Below, piece by piece: positions 35,977 to 44,643 of a stretch of DNA of 64,000 nucleotides. This stretch comes from DASUSH01 sp963785155. Its GTDB lineage: Bacteria; Actinomycetota; Thermoleophilia; Solirubrobacterales; 70-9. Numbering within the stretch: the stretch's first letter is position 1; the number at the start of each line of letters is the position of its first letter. A program made the translations under genes and the position numbers. The notes under the pieces were generated by a model that had not been told where the DNA came from, made no database searches, and saw nothing but the letters and a program-made list of their open reading frames with translations. Where the stretch lies: positions 496,001 to 560,000 of the forward strand of contig CAWAUB010000004.1 of assembly GCA_963785155.1 (NCBI GenBank), written 5' to 3'.

Positions 35977-37795
35977 TTAGCGCACCCTGATTCGCTCGCA
36001 ACCTCGAACGTCGTCACCCTGGTCGACGCGCGCGCGGTCCTTTCCCGCGCCGCACTTGACCCGGTCCTTGGCGCCGTCCGCGGCCCGGATCCGGTCGTCG
36101 CCGCGGCCGCCGGAGAGGCAGTCGCGTGCCCCCGCGGCCGATCAGCCGGTCGTCGCCGCGGCCGCCGACTAGTCGCTCGCTAGAGCTGGTCCCGCGCAGG
36201 ACGTCTGCCCGCTTGGTGCCGCGCGTCGAGAAGAGGCAGTCGCCCCCTCCCTCCTCCTGGCGGGCGCAGCCCTGTGACGGGCCGATCCCCTTCGCGACGC
36301 GGACCTCGATTCGCTCGGCGCCGGGACAGGATGCGACCACGAGTTGCTCCGCGCCCGCGGCCGAACGCACCTCCGCGCCCGAGACCTCCACCCCGTAGCC
36401 GTCAGGGAAGTCGGCGCGCGGCACGAACACCTCCGTCTCCGAGCCGGCTGGGAAGGCCTGCGGCGCCGCGCCGGGGTCGCCGACCGGTGCTTCGGTCGCA
36501 GCCGCCGCCTTCGGTGAGTAAACGAGCGAGAAGGTGCCCGCGCCCTCGTCGTAGGCGAACGACTCCGGGGTGCCGGAGACCAGCCGCGGGTAGACGCGGT
36601 TGACGGCGTCGAGCCGCTCGGCGCGGATGTTGTCCGGGCTCGGCGGCAACGCGTTGTCCTTCTTGATCTGGCCGGTCGAGCCCATGTACGCCCAGTCGGT
36701 CCAGGAGACCATGAAGCGGTCGGCGAGGTCCGCCACGCGCTCGTGGATCGCCCCGTTCTCCGTGTCGCCGAACTCCGTCATGAGCAGCGCCGCGCCGGTC
36801 TCCTCGGCGTGCGCCTCGGCGTTCTGGAAGACGAGCGTCTCGCCCACGTTCTCGCAGGCTCCGACCGGGTCGGGCACCGCGGGCAGGCCGGGCGCCGCGC
36901 CGAGGCAGTAGTTATGGAAGGAGAAGCCGGCGTTCGGGTCGTCGACCTTGCCGTGCCGGGTGGCCGCGCCGACGTCGAACTGGAGGTTGGGCTCGTAGAA
37001 GGCCATGTGACTCGGATCGGCGGCCCGGATCGCTCCGATCATCCTGTTCGAGAAGTCGGTGAGGGCGGTCTGGTCGAACCCGCCGGGCGGGCAACCCGTC
37101 GGGCTGGCGCAGGCCGGCCAGAGGGTGCCCGGCCACGGCTCGTTGAAGATGTCGTAGCCCAGCAGGCGCTCCTCGTCGGCGAACTCCGCGGCGACGCGTC
37201 CCCAACCCTCGGCGAAGCGGTCCTGCAGGCCGGCTCCGCCTGTCCCCGGCCCCGAGGCGTTCGCCCAGAGGTTGTCGTAGGCGCGGTTCAGGGCGGGATT
37301 CGCGAAGTAGCCCAGGGGGAACGCCTGCCCGCCGTTCGGCAGGCCGTCGTCGAGCACGAACCAATCCGGGAAGCCGCGCCCGCTGTACGCCGGCGCGAGC
37401 TGGTCCTGGTGGAAGTCCACAACGGTGAAGATTCCGGCCCGAGCAAGCTGTCGCTGGGTGCGCACGAAGCTCTGGAGATAGGCGTCGTCGTAGGTCCCGG
37501 CGGCCGGCGAGTAGCCGCGGAAGAACATGCCGAGCCTGACGACGTTGAAGCCCTGGGCGGCGAGCAGGTCGGCATCGGCCTGGGTGAAGCCGACCTGCTC
37601 GGCGGTCTGCTCGCCCATCGCCGCGTCGAAGGAACCGCCGACGACCACCGCGGCACCGTGCATCACCACCACCCGCCCCTGGGCATCGGTGATCCAGCGG
37701 CCGGCGTGGGAGAGCGGCTCGGCGGGCTCGGCGGCGATGGCGGCGGGCGCAGAGAGGAGGGCGAGCGCCACCCCGCAGGCAAGGACCCGTCTCAT
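35977..37795 (-). CDS. Secreted GH5 endoglycosylceramidase/cellulase-like enzyme with RTX-like tail (single-base frameshift)
   Basis: Restored length is about 605 residues. Signal peptide RRVLACGVALALLSAPAAIA; then a GH5 TIM barrel: FNVVRLGMFFRGYSPAAG, IFTVVDFHQDQLAPAY, the acid/base Glu in GYDIFNEPWPGTL, NYCLGAAPGLP and the nucleophile Glu in LLMTEFGDTENG. The combination is closest to endoglycosylceramidases, which release glycans from glycolipids. After a beta-sandwich the tail has RTX-like repeats (RLVGGRGDDRLIGRGG). An extra base near 36124-36131 shifts the frame; restored, the tail continues RDCLSGGRGDDRIRAADG and ends CERIRVR at 35977. Confidence 0.87.
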
Positions 37796-37852
37796 CGGGG
37801 CGACGATAGAACTCTCCCGGCGCGGCGGCGCCGGTTCCCTAACCTCCACGAG

Positions 37853-38605
37853 ATGCCGGCCCAGGCCTATGCAGGCAAGGAATGCGTCTGCCAGTTCAAG
37901 AAGGGGATCTGCGACCAGTCCTGCGTTCGCGGGATGCTGGAGACCCCTCTCTACATCGCCTGCCTGATGCTGAAGGGGCGCCCCTGCCTCGTCGTGGGCG
38001 GCGGTGACATCGGCCTCGAGAAGGTCGAGGGCCTGCTCGCCACCGGCGCCGACGTGACCCTGATCGCCCCGGACGCCGTCGACGAGCTCACCTCGCTCGC
38101 CGCCGAGGGCTCGATCCGCTGGGAGCGGCGCCCATATGGCGGCCCCGAGGACCTCGAGGGCCAGCTCGTGGTGATCGCGGCGACGAATGACACCGAGGTC
38201 AACATTGCCGTCCACGATGACGCCGAGCAGCGGCAGATGCTCTGCAACGTCGTCGACGTCCCGCCGCTCTGCAACTTCATCCTGCCCGCGATCGTCCGCA
38301 GCGGCCCGCTCGCGATCGCGATCTCGACCGCCGGCGCCTCGCCGGCGCTGGCGAAGCGGATGAAGCGGGAGATCGCCGAGTCCTTCGGCGAGCCCTACGC
38401 GCGGCTCGCGGTGATCCTCAACGACGCCCGCGGCTGGGCGAAGGGGACGCTGCCGACCTATCAGGACCGCAAGGAGTTCTTCGAGGGGATCGTCAACGGC
38501 GACCCCGACCCGGTCGAGCTGGTCCGCGAGGGACGCGAGCGCGAGCTCCTCGACCTGATCGAGGCGGCGAAGGTCTCCGCAGAAGCTAGGCTCGCGGTCG
38601 CATGA
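37853..38605 (+). CDS. Siroheme synthase N-terminal-like / precorrin-2 dehydrogenase family protein
   Basis: A 250-residue protein from ATG 37853. From residue 28 it reads LETPLYIACLMLKGRPCLVVGG and GDIGLEKVEGLLATGADVTLI, the NAD-binding domain of Met8/CysG-type precorrin-2 dehydrogenase, followed by CNVVDVPPLCNFILPAIV and STAGASPALAKRMKREIAE. It should oxidise precorrin-2 to sirohydrochlorin. The first 27 residues add a cysteine cluster (CVCQFKKGICDQSC) that is not part of the enzyme; an alternative ATG at 37934 would leave it out. It overlaps the aldo/keto reductase start by 4 bp. Confidence 0.87.
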   Translation: MPAQAYAGKECVCQFKKGICDQSCVRGMLETPLYIACLMLKGRPCLVVGGGDIGLEKVEGLLATGADVTLIAPDAVDELTSLAAEGSIRWERRPYGGPEDLEGQLVVIAATNDTEVNIAVHDDAEQRQMLCNVVDVPPLCNFILPAIVRSGPLAIAISTAGASPALAKRMKREIAESFGEPYARLAVILNDARGWAKGTLPTYQDRKEFFEGIVNGDPDPVELVREGRERELLDLIEAAKVSAEARLAVA

Positions 38606-39600
38606 GCGTTCCGAAGCGACAGCTGGGCGACTCCGACCTCGAGGTCACCTCTATCTCGCTCGGCTCCTGGCTCACCTACGGGCATGGCGTCGAGCGCGAT
38701 CAGACCGCCGCCTGCACCCGCGCCGCCTTCGAGGCCGGGATCAACTTCTTCGACACCGCCAACGTCTACGGCGTCGGCGCGGCCGAGGAGGCCTGGGGCG
38801 AGGTCCTGTCCGGCTACACCCGCGAGGACTACATCCTCGCGACGAAGGTCTACTTCCCGATGTCCGATTCGGACGCGGGGCTGTCCGCCGAGCAGATCGC
38901 GAAGCAGATCGACGCCTCGCTGAAGCGGCTGCAGACCGACTACGTCGACCTCTACCAGTGCCACCGCTTCGACACGAACGTGGCGATCGAGGAGACGATG
39001 GAGGCGCTCGGCAAGGTCGTCGAGTCGGGCAAGGCCCGCTACATCGGCTTCAGCGAGTGGACGCCGGAGCAGATCCAGGCCGGGCTCGACGTGGCGGGCG
39101 CGCCGAAGTTCGTCTCCTCGCAGCCGCAGTACAACGCGATCTGGCGCTCACCCGAGGCGGAGTTGTTCGGGCTGTGCCGGGACAACAACATCTCGCAGAT
39201 CGTCTGGTCTCCGCTCGCACAGGGAGTGCTTAGCGGCAAGTACAAGCCGGGCGAGCCCCACCCGCCCGACAGCCGCGCTGCGAAGGACGACGTCAGCTGG
39301 GCGATCGACCGCTACATGGAGGACGACGTCCTGAACGCCGTCCAGAGCCTCGTGCCGATCGCCGAGAAGGTCGGGATCCCGATGCAGCAGCTCGCGCTCG
39401 CCTGGATCCTGCGCCGCGAGGAGGTCGCCTCGGCGATCATCGGCGCGACCAAGCCTGAGCACGTCCACTCGAACGCCGCCGCCGGCGAGATCGACCTCGA
39501 CGAGTGGACGATCACCGCCATCGACGAGGCCCTAGCCGAGGTGGCGATCACCGAACCGCGCCTCGCCGGCTTCGCCAACGAGGGCGTCAAGCACCGCTAG
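38602..39600 (+). CDS. Aldo/keto reductase (Kv-beta-like)
   Basis: A 332-residue TIM-barrel reductase. The catalytic tetrad is visible: D51 and Y56 in FFDTANVYG, K82 in LATKVYF and H121 in YQCHRFD. NADPH-binding residues follow in GFSEWTPEQI and VWSPLAQGVLSGKY, and a late IIGATKPEHVHSN. The sequence resembles the potassium-channel beta subunit/YghZ branch. Substrate unknown. It is coupled to the siroheme synthase-like gene (ATGA overlap). Confidence 0.93.
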   Translation: MSVPKRQLGDSDLEVTSISLGSWLTYGHGVERDQTAACTRAAFEAGINFFDTANVYGVGAAEEAWGEVLSGYTREDYILATKVYFPMSDSDAGLSAEQIAKQIDASLKRLQTDYVDLYQCHRFDTNVAIEETMEALGKVVESGKARYIGFSEWTPEQIQAGLDVAGAPKFVSSQPQYNAIWRSPEAELFGLCRDNNISQIVWSPLAQGVLSGKYKPGEPHPPDSRAAKDDVSWAIDRYMEDDVLNAVQSLVPIAEKVGIPMQQLALAWILRREEVASAIIGATKPEHVHSNAAAGEIDLDEWTITAIDEALAEVAITEPRLAGFANEGVKHR

Positions 39601-39900
39601 TTCGGCTTCGGGGGGCGAGATTCCATCCGCTTCGTCGCGGCGTCTATGCGGTCGGTCGGGCGCGCCCGGGACCGCTCGAAACGCTCATGGCCGCCGCCTT
39701 GGCGTGCGGCGCTCCACTTCCCCCCTCCTACGGCCCCGTGCCTGGGTGAGCAACCTGGCGGGAGCGTCGCTGTGGAAAATGCTCCGCCCCGAACCCGGAC
39801 CAGCTCGGGACTCACGACGCTTCGGTTCACCCACGGCGACGTCCGCTACGAGCCAACGCACGTGATCGCCGTGCTTCAGGCGACCGCAGCTCGGCTCTAG
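39600..39900 (+). pseudogene. Decayed AbiEi/DUF559-like gene remnant
   Basis: Two fragments in different frames remain. The first, 39600-39750, reads FHPLRRGVYAVGRARPG and ETLMAAALACGAPL, which is the N-terminal pattern of AbiEi-like proteins. The second, 39815-39900, reads LRFTHGDVRYEPTHVIAVLQ, which is the end of the DUF559 (Vsr-like endonuclease) domain that closes such proteins. The middle, about 150-200 residues, is missing. It fills the gap between the aldo/keto reductase and the secreted beta-helix gene; no intact gene is seen here. Confidence 0.6.
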
Positions 39901-42575
39901 CGCTTCTTAACGGGTCGGACCTGGAACTTGTGTGTCGCCGGTGTCTGGTCGGCGTTCCCGGCCGCGTCCGTCGCGAAGACCGTGAACTCGTGACGCCCCT
40001 TCCTCAGCTCCGGGTAGTCGACCTTGCCCTTGTCGCAGGCCTCCGGCTTCTCCTTGTCGAGGCGGCAGGTGTAGGTCGAGCCCGGCTCGGACGAAGTGAA
40101 CCTGAAGCGGGTGTGTCGTGACTTGGGCCGCTTCGGTGGATTCGTGATCGTCGTGTTCGGGGGCGACGTGTCGCCGGACGGGGTTGGGGTGGGATCGGGC
40201 GTCGGATCAGGGCCGGGATCGGGCGTCTGGCTCGGTGGCCCATCGAACGTCGCGACGACGATCCTCGCTGCGCTCATCGGGACCACGCAGGTCAACCCGG
40301 TCCCGGCGCAGGGAGCGCCTGTGAATCCTTCGAAGGTCGAGCCCGTCGCCGGATGGGCGGTGAGGGTGACTGTGACGTCGTCGTCGTAGAGCTCGTTGCA
40401 GTCGGCGTGCCCGCTCGAGTTGTGGCCGCAGTCGATCCCGGCCAGGTCGGAGTCGACGAAGCCCGATCCGCTGCCGAAGTGGGTGACGTCGAGCGGGTTC
40501 AGGAAGCAGGTGACGGTGACTGAGACGGTGCCGATCGAGCCGCCGTTCAGGGTGTAGGTGAAGGTGTCGTCCGGAACCGCGCCCTGGTTGTTGCAGTAGT
40601 TCGGGTCGGGCCGATACTCGACGCCGGTGCCGACCCCGGTGATGTTGACGTCGCCGTTGGTGGGCTGCGTAACGTCGTCGACGACCGCGGTGCCTTCGGG
40701 GTCGACGTCATTCGCGAGCACATCTATCGCGTTGAAGCCCGAATCCTCGATGAAGGTCGGGGTGTCGTTGGTCGCCGTCGGGGCGACGGTGAATCCCGTC
40801 CCGTTGAGCGTCGAGGTGTCGGAGAGGGATCCCGACGAAACCGTCAGAGTGCGACTGACGGCCCCTGATGCGGTCGGTGAGAACGCCAGAGTCATGATGC
40901 AGTTCGACCCAGCGTCGACCGGGGACGTGCAGCCACTTGCGTAGCCGAACGGTGCGGTCACGCTTGGGCTCGGGGCCGCCCCCATCGCAAGGTCGCCCGC
41001 GTTGCTGATCGACACGTTTGCGTTCGTCGACGATCCCACCACGGTCGATGGGTAGTTCCGCGGATCCGGTGTGATCGTGAGCGTCGCGGGCCGCGCCTCG
41101 ACCGAGCCCGAATCGCAGAACCCGGACTGCGGCCGCGAGATACCGCGCTGGTCGGTCACCGAGGCACTGCACAGCGTGTTCGCCGACGGAATGAGATTCA
41201 GCGCCGGGCTGCCCAGTTCGAGCATCAGCGTCTGCGTCAGCCCGCCGTAGTCGTTCAGCGCCCTCAAGCCGGCATCGGCGACAGCTGTCACGTCGTCCGG
41301 GCCCGCCGTGTACGCGCAGCTTCCGATGTCTCCGAGCACGGAGTAGCCGCTGCTCTGGAGGGGCGCGCCGTGGCACTGAGAGGCGGCGCTCTGCGTGTTC
41401 TCGGCCATGATCGTCGCGCCGAGGGAGATGGTCCCGGCGTCGGAGTACACGCCGCCGCCTCGGGTCCCGTTGCCCCCTGAGGCCGTGGCCGCGTTTCCGG
41501 CGATCGTGCTGTTCGTGGCGGTGTTCGCACCGCCGGAGCGAAGGTTGGCGACGCCGCCGCCGGCCGCGAAGCTGGTGCCGGCGGGGTTCGTCGCGGTGGA
41601 GGCGTTGTTGGCGACGGTTGAGAACTGCAGGTCCAGGTTGGCCGATCCCGATTGCGGGACGCCGATTCCACCTCCACCGCCGGTGACTCCCGCAGCGGTT
41701 GTCCTTGCGCTGTTGCCGCTAACGGTCGAGCGAAGGAATATCGCAGTCCCGGTGGCCGCCCCGACGCCGCCGCCTGCAGCCGTACCGCCCTCGGCTTCGT
41801 TCCCCGCCACGCTCGTTTGGGTCACCGTGGCGGCGTTGGCCGCGTATGCGCCGCCGCCCGAGACCTGGGAGTTCGTGTTGGCGGCGACAGCATCGTTGTT
41901 CGAGATCGAGGTGCGGGAGCCGACCGTCAGCGTGGCCGTTCCTCCCGTGGCGACGCCACCGCCCTGGACGGTGGCGCCGGAGGCAGAGCCCGTCGCGCTG
42001 TTGCCGGTGATCTGGCTCCCCGTGCTGCTCCCGCTCTGGGTGCCGATCGTCAGATTGCCGTCGCTGTAGATCGCGCCGCCGCGCGCGTCGGTATCGGCGA
42101 CGACGTCGCTGTTGCTGACTGTCGAGCTCTCGATCGAGGTCGTGGTGCCGGCCCCGGCCTGGATCGCTCCGCCGCGCGAGGGACCGGCTCCTGTCACCCG
42201 GCCGTCGATGACGATCATGGCCCGCAGGATGAAGTCGGTGCCGCTGTCGGAGATGTCGAAGATCCGCGAGGAGTTCGAGCCCGAGACCGTAGCCGGGGAG
42301 GCGCCGACCCTGGACACAGTCAGGTCCTGGGTGACGGGAAGCTGGCCATTCGTCAGGGGATAGGTGCCACCGGAGACGAGGAGCGCGTCGGCACCCGGGT
42401 TCAAATTGGCGCTCGTCACCGCTTCGCGAATGGAGCAGTTCAACAAGCTCGGGCACCCCTGACCGACCGGAGTGTCGACCGTGTCGTTGACCCCGTACGC
42501 AGCTGCGCTCGCGCTCGCCGGCAAGGCGGCGAGCATCAACATCCCTGTGGCAATCCCCACGGCGATCCGTCGCAC
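39897..42575 (-). CDS. Large secreted beta-helix surface protein
   Basis: An 892-residue secreted protein. Signal peptide RRIAVGIATGMLMLAALPA to ASASAAA. Residues 30-480 have the choice-of-anchor Q / polymorphic outer-membrane-type parallel beta-helix: GCPSLLNCSIREAVTSAN, SSTVSNSDVVADTDARGGA, TNSTIAGNAATASGG. Then a HYDIN/ASH-like module (TITPDPRNYPSTVVGSST), a cadherin-like module (IDVLANDVDPEGTAVV), an InlB-like segment (HPATGSTFEGFTGAPC), a Pro/Asp-rich linker (PDPGPDPTPDPTPTP) and a last Ig-like domain (RFRFTSSEPGSTYTC). An adhesin or wall protein is likely. Its stop overlaps the remnant at 39900 by 4 bp. Confidence 0.87.
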   Translation of the reverse strand: MRRIAVGIATGMLMLAALPASASAAAYGVNDTVDTPVGQGCPSLLNCSIREAVTSANLNPGADALLVSGGTYPLTNGQLPVTQDLTVSRVGASPATVSGSNSSRIFDISDSGTDFILRAMIVIDGRVTGAGPSRGGAIQAGAGTTTSIESSTVSNSDVVADTDARGGAIYSDGNLTIGTQSGSSTGSQITGNSATGSASGATVQGGGVATGGTATLTVGSRTSISNNDAVAANTNSQVSGGGAYAANAATVTQTSVAGNEAEGGTAAGGGVGAATGTAIFLRSTVSGNSARTTAAGVTGGGGGIGVPQSGSANLDLQFSTVANNASTATNPAGTSFAAGGGVANLRSGGANTATNSTIAGNAATASGGNGTRGGGVYSDAGTISLGATIMAENTQSAASQCHGAPLQSSGYSVLGDIGSCAYTAGPDDVTAVADAGLRALNDYGGLTQTLMLELGSPALNLIPSANTLCSASVTDQRGISRPQSGFCDSGSVEARPATLTITPDPRNYPSTVVGSSTNANVSISNAGDLAMGAAPSPSVTAPFGYASGCTSPVDAGSNCIMTLAFSPTASGAVSRTLTVSSGSLSDTSTLNGTGFTVAPTATNDTPTFIEDSGFNAIDVLANDVDPEGTAVVDDVTQPTNGDVNITGVGTGVEYRPDPNYCNNQGAVPDDTFTYTLNGGSIGTVSVTVTCFLNPLDVTHFGSGSGFVDSDLAGIDCGHNSSGHADCNELYDDDVTVTLTAHPATGSTFEGFTGAPCAGTGLTCVVPMSAARIVVATFDGPPSQTPDPGPDPTPDPTPTPSGDTSPPNTTITNPPKRPKSRHTRFRFTSSEPGSTYTCRLDKEKPEACDKGKVDYPELRKGRHEFTVFATDAAGNADQTPATHKFQVRPVKKR

Positions 42576-42640
42576 CCGCGGAATGTTAGGAAGCGGACGG
42601 CGCCTCTACATCCGTAATCCGCCGCAGTCCTGGCGGCCGC

Positions 42641-43231
42641 CTAGAGATCAGCCAATCCCCAGTCCCAGGTGCCGACGATCTCCTCGTAGGCGGGGATGGC
42701 CGAGGCGATTTTCCCCTGCGGCGCGATGAGCTGGATGCTGACTCCGTTCGATTCGTAGAGGGTGAGCAGGAGTCGCAGCTCGGCGCCCTGCTCCTCGTCG
42801 ACGACGTCGAACTCGGCAGCCTCCTCGCCCGCGAGCTCGGCGGCGCTGCCGCCCTCGAGCGGCGTGTCGGGCCCGAAGCTCGCCGAAGACGCCGCGACGT
42901 ACTCCTCAAGGGTCGTCGCGTCGGTCGGCTCCTGGCTCAAGATCATCAGGATCTGGTCGTCGCTCCGATCGAACGCGATCAGGTCGATCTTGATCTCACC
43001 ATCGGTCCCCGCGGTCGCCTGGTCCTCGAACCGCTGGGCGAGGGCGTCGGCGACCCCGGGCCGGGGCACGGCCCAGCCGTTCGGCAACGAAAACGTGAAG
43101 TCGTACGGGATGAAGAGGTCCTCGAGCAGCGGAACGTCGGCCGGCTGATCTTCGCCCCTCTCCACCGAGCACCCGCCCACCGCGACCACCATCCCCGCGA
43201 ACGCCGCCGCGAGAAGGGGCCGGAGCGTCAC
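42641..43231 (-). CDS. Lipoprotein of unknown function
   Basis: A 196-residue protein from GTG 43231. The lipoprotein signal PLLAAAFAGMVVAVGGC has a good lipobox. The mature part, with IPYDFTFSLPNGWAVPRPG and KIDLIAFDRSDDQILMIL, looks like a beta-sandwich of the PsbP/LpqN-like type seen in actinobacterial lipoproteins; this is tentative. The start overlaps the hemolysin III stop (GTGA), so the two genes are translationally coupled. Confidence 0.75.
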   Translation of the reverse strand: MTLRPLLAAAFAGMVVAVGGCSVERGEDQPADVPLLEDLFIPYDFTFSLPNGWAVPRPGVADALAQRFEDQATAGTDGEIKIDLIAFDRSDDQILMILSQEPTDATTLEEYVAASSASFGPDTPLEGGSAAELAGEEAAEFDVVDEEQGAELRLLLTLYESNGVSIQLIAPQGKIASAIPAYEEIVGTWDWGLADL

Positions 43232-44019
43232 CCTGCCGGGACCGCGTAGATCGCCACCGCCGCGAAGTGGGCGATCGCGGCGACGATCACCAGCACGTGG
43301 AAGATCTCGTGATAGCCGAAGACGGCAGGTCGCGGGTCGGGGCTCTGGCGTGCGTAGACGATCGCGCCCGCCGTGTACATGACGCCGCCAACGGCGATCA
43401 GGACGGCGGCGCCGAGGCCCGCCTCGATCGCGATCGCCGGGAACCCCAGCGCGCCGATCCAGCCGACCGCGAGGTAGACGGTGACGGCGACCCACTTCGG
43501 CGCGTCGACCCAGATCATCTCGACGACGATCCCGGCGAGGGCGCCGGCCCAGACCGCGATCAGGAGGGCGGTCGCGAGCGGCCCGTTCATCACCAACAGC
43601 GCGAACGGGGTGACCGTGCCGGCGATCAGCAGGAAGATCATCGAGTGGTCGAGGCGGCGCATCCAAGCTCGCGCGGTCGGCTTCTTCCAGTCGACGCGGT
43701 GGTAGAGGGCGCTGGTGCCGAGGAGGGCAGCGAGTGAGCCGGCGTAGATCGCGGCGGCGAGCGTCGCCTTGCCCGCGGGTGCGAGCCAGACGAGGATCGC
43801 GCCGGCGACCAGCGCGGCGAAGAACGCCCACTGGTGAGAGACGCCGCGCAGCCGCGGCTTCACCTTCTCGATCGCCTCCGCGGTCGCGGCCTTGGCGTCG
43901 GCGACCGCCTCTCCGGCAGCCGCCTTCGCGTCGGTGATCCGCTCCCCCGCGGCCGCCCTCGCTTCGGCGGCGCGCTCCTGGGCGGCGTCGAGCTTCCCTC
44001 TGAGCTCGTCGCTCGTCAT
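43228..44019 (-). CDS. Hemolysin III (PAQR/YqfA) family membrane protein with helical N-terminus
   Basis: A 263-residue protein. The first 55 residues are Ala/Glu/Arg-rich and helical (AAQERAAEARAAAGERITDA), unlike most family members. Seven transmembrane helices follow with the family motifs LGTSALYHRVDW, MRRLDHSMIFLLIAGTVTP and FGYHEIFHVLVIVAAIAHF, the last holding the conserved metal-binding His pair. It is divergent from nrdR across 111 bp and overlaps the lipoprotein gene. Confidence 0.9.
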   Translation of the reverse strand: MTSDELRGKLDAAQERAAEARAAAGERITDAKAAAGEAVADAKAATAEAIEKVKPRLRGVSHQWAFFAALVAGAILVWLAPAGKATLAAAIYAGSLAALLGTSALYHRVDWKKPTARAWMRRLDHSMIFLLIAGTVTPFALLVMNGPLATALLIAVWAGALAGIVVEMIWVDAPKWVAVTVYLAVGWIGALGFPAIAIEAGLGAAVLIAVGGVMYTAGAIVYARQSPDPRPAVFGYHEIFHVLVIVAAIAHFAAVAIYAVPAG

Positions 44020-44071
44020 CTCTACTAGAAAAGAGTAGCCAAACGAGGGTCAGCGTGCGTACCTTGATCAC

Positions 44072-44087
44072 ACGCTATATCTAGTGT
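44072..44087. promoter_or_regulatory. NrdR box 1
   Basis: ACGCTATATCTAGTGT matches the NrdR consensus ACACTATATATAGTGT at 14 of 16 positions and is a near palindrome. It sits just upstream of the -35 region before nrdR. NrdR with ATP/dATP binds pairs of such boxes to repress ribonucleotide reductase genes. Confidence 0.8.
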
Positions 44088-44094
44088 CTCACCG

Positions 44095-44123
44095 TTAGAG
44101 GACTCCACTAGCCGTAGTAGAAT
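44095..44123 (+). promoter_or_regulatory. Promoter of nrdR-nrdJ, probably leaderless
   Basis: A -35 TTAGAG (44095-44100), a 17-base spacer and a -10 TAGAAT (44118-44123) predict a start near 44130. The first start codon, GTG 44131, is only 7 bases past the -10, and no Shine-Dalgarno lies before it. The transcript is therefore likely leaderless. Confidence 0.6.
44105..44120. promoter_or_regulatory. NrdR box 2
   Basis: CCACTAGCCGTAGTAG keeps the palindromic ACTA...TAGT core of the NrdR box but is weak in the middle. Its centre is 33 bp from the centre of box 1, about three helical turns, the usual spacing of paired NrdR sites. It overlaps the -10 element. Confidence 0.6.
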
Positions 44124-44130
44124 ACGTCTT

Positions 44131-44643
44131 GTGATGTGTCCCGCCTGCAATGCCTCCACCCGGGTCGCCGAGACGCGCGCGGCCGATCGCGGCCGGGCGC
44201 TACGCCGTCGCCGCCACTGCCCCGACTGCGGCCACCGCTTCACCACCTTCGAGCGGATCGAGCGCGCCCCGCTGAAGGTCCGCAAGCGCGACGGCGAGCT
44301 GCAGCGCTTCGACCGGCTGAAGCTGCGCGCCGCCCTGCTCGGCGCGGCCCACAAGCGGCCGGTCGCGGCCCCGGACCTGGAGCGGATCGTCGAGCGGGTC
44401 GAGTCGGCGGCCGAGGCGGATGGCGGCGAGATCGGCGCCGAGCGGATCGGCGAGCTCTGCCTCGCCGGCCTCTCGGACCTCGATCGGGGCGCCTTCTTCC
44501 AGTACGCCGGGACGCTGCCGAACTTCGAACCCGGAAATTACGCCTTCGGCGACGCCCCATCGGACACGGATTCCGTCCGCGACGCTCGCGATCCTGCACA
44601 GTTACCCGCTGAACCGACCGCAAAGGGAGCTAATGATGACTGA
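44131..44643 (+). CDS. nrdR: Transcriptional repressor NrdR
   Basis: A 170-residue protein (GTG 44131, or ATG 44134 giving MCPACN). The N-terminal zinc ribbon has CPACNAST and CPDCGHRFTTFER, and the ATP-cone domain has KVRKRDGELQRFDRLKLR and LAGLSDLDRGAFFQYAGT. NrdR senses nucleotide levels and represses ribonucleotide reductase operons. A leaderless promoter with two NrdR boxes lies directly upstream, so autorepression is likely. The end (PAEPTAKGANDD) is a non-conserved tail that overlaps nrdJ by 11 bp. Confidence 0.95.
   Translation: MMCPACNASTRVAETRAADRGRALRRRRHCPDCGHRFTTFERIERAPLKVRKRDGELQRFDRLKLRAALLGAAHKRPVAAPDLERIVERVESAAEADGGEIGAERIGELCLAGLSDLDRGAFFQYAGTLPNFEPGNYAFGDAPSDTDSVRDARDPAQLPAEPTAKGANDD

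Noticed and set aside
44020..44130. Cobalamin riboswitch before the B12-dependent reductase
   Set aside because: The gap is only about 110 bp, no B12-box is visible, and the promoter appears leaderless with NrdR boxes instead.
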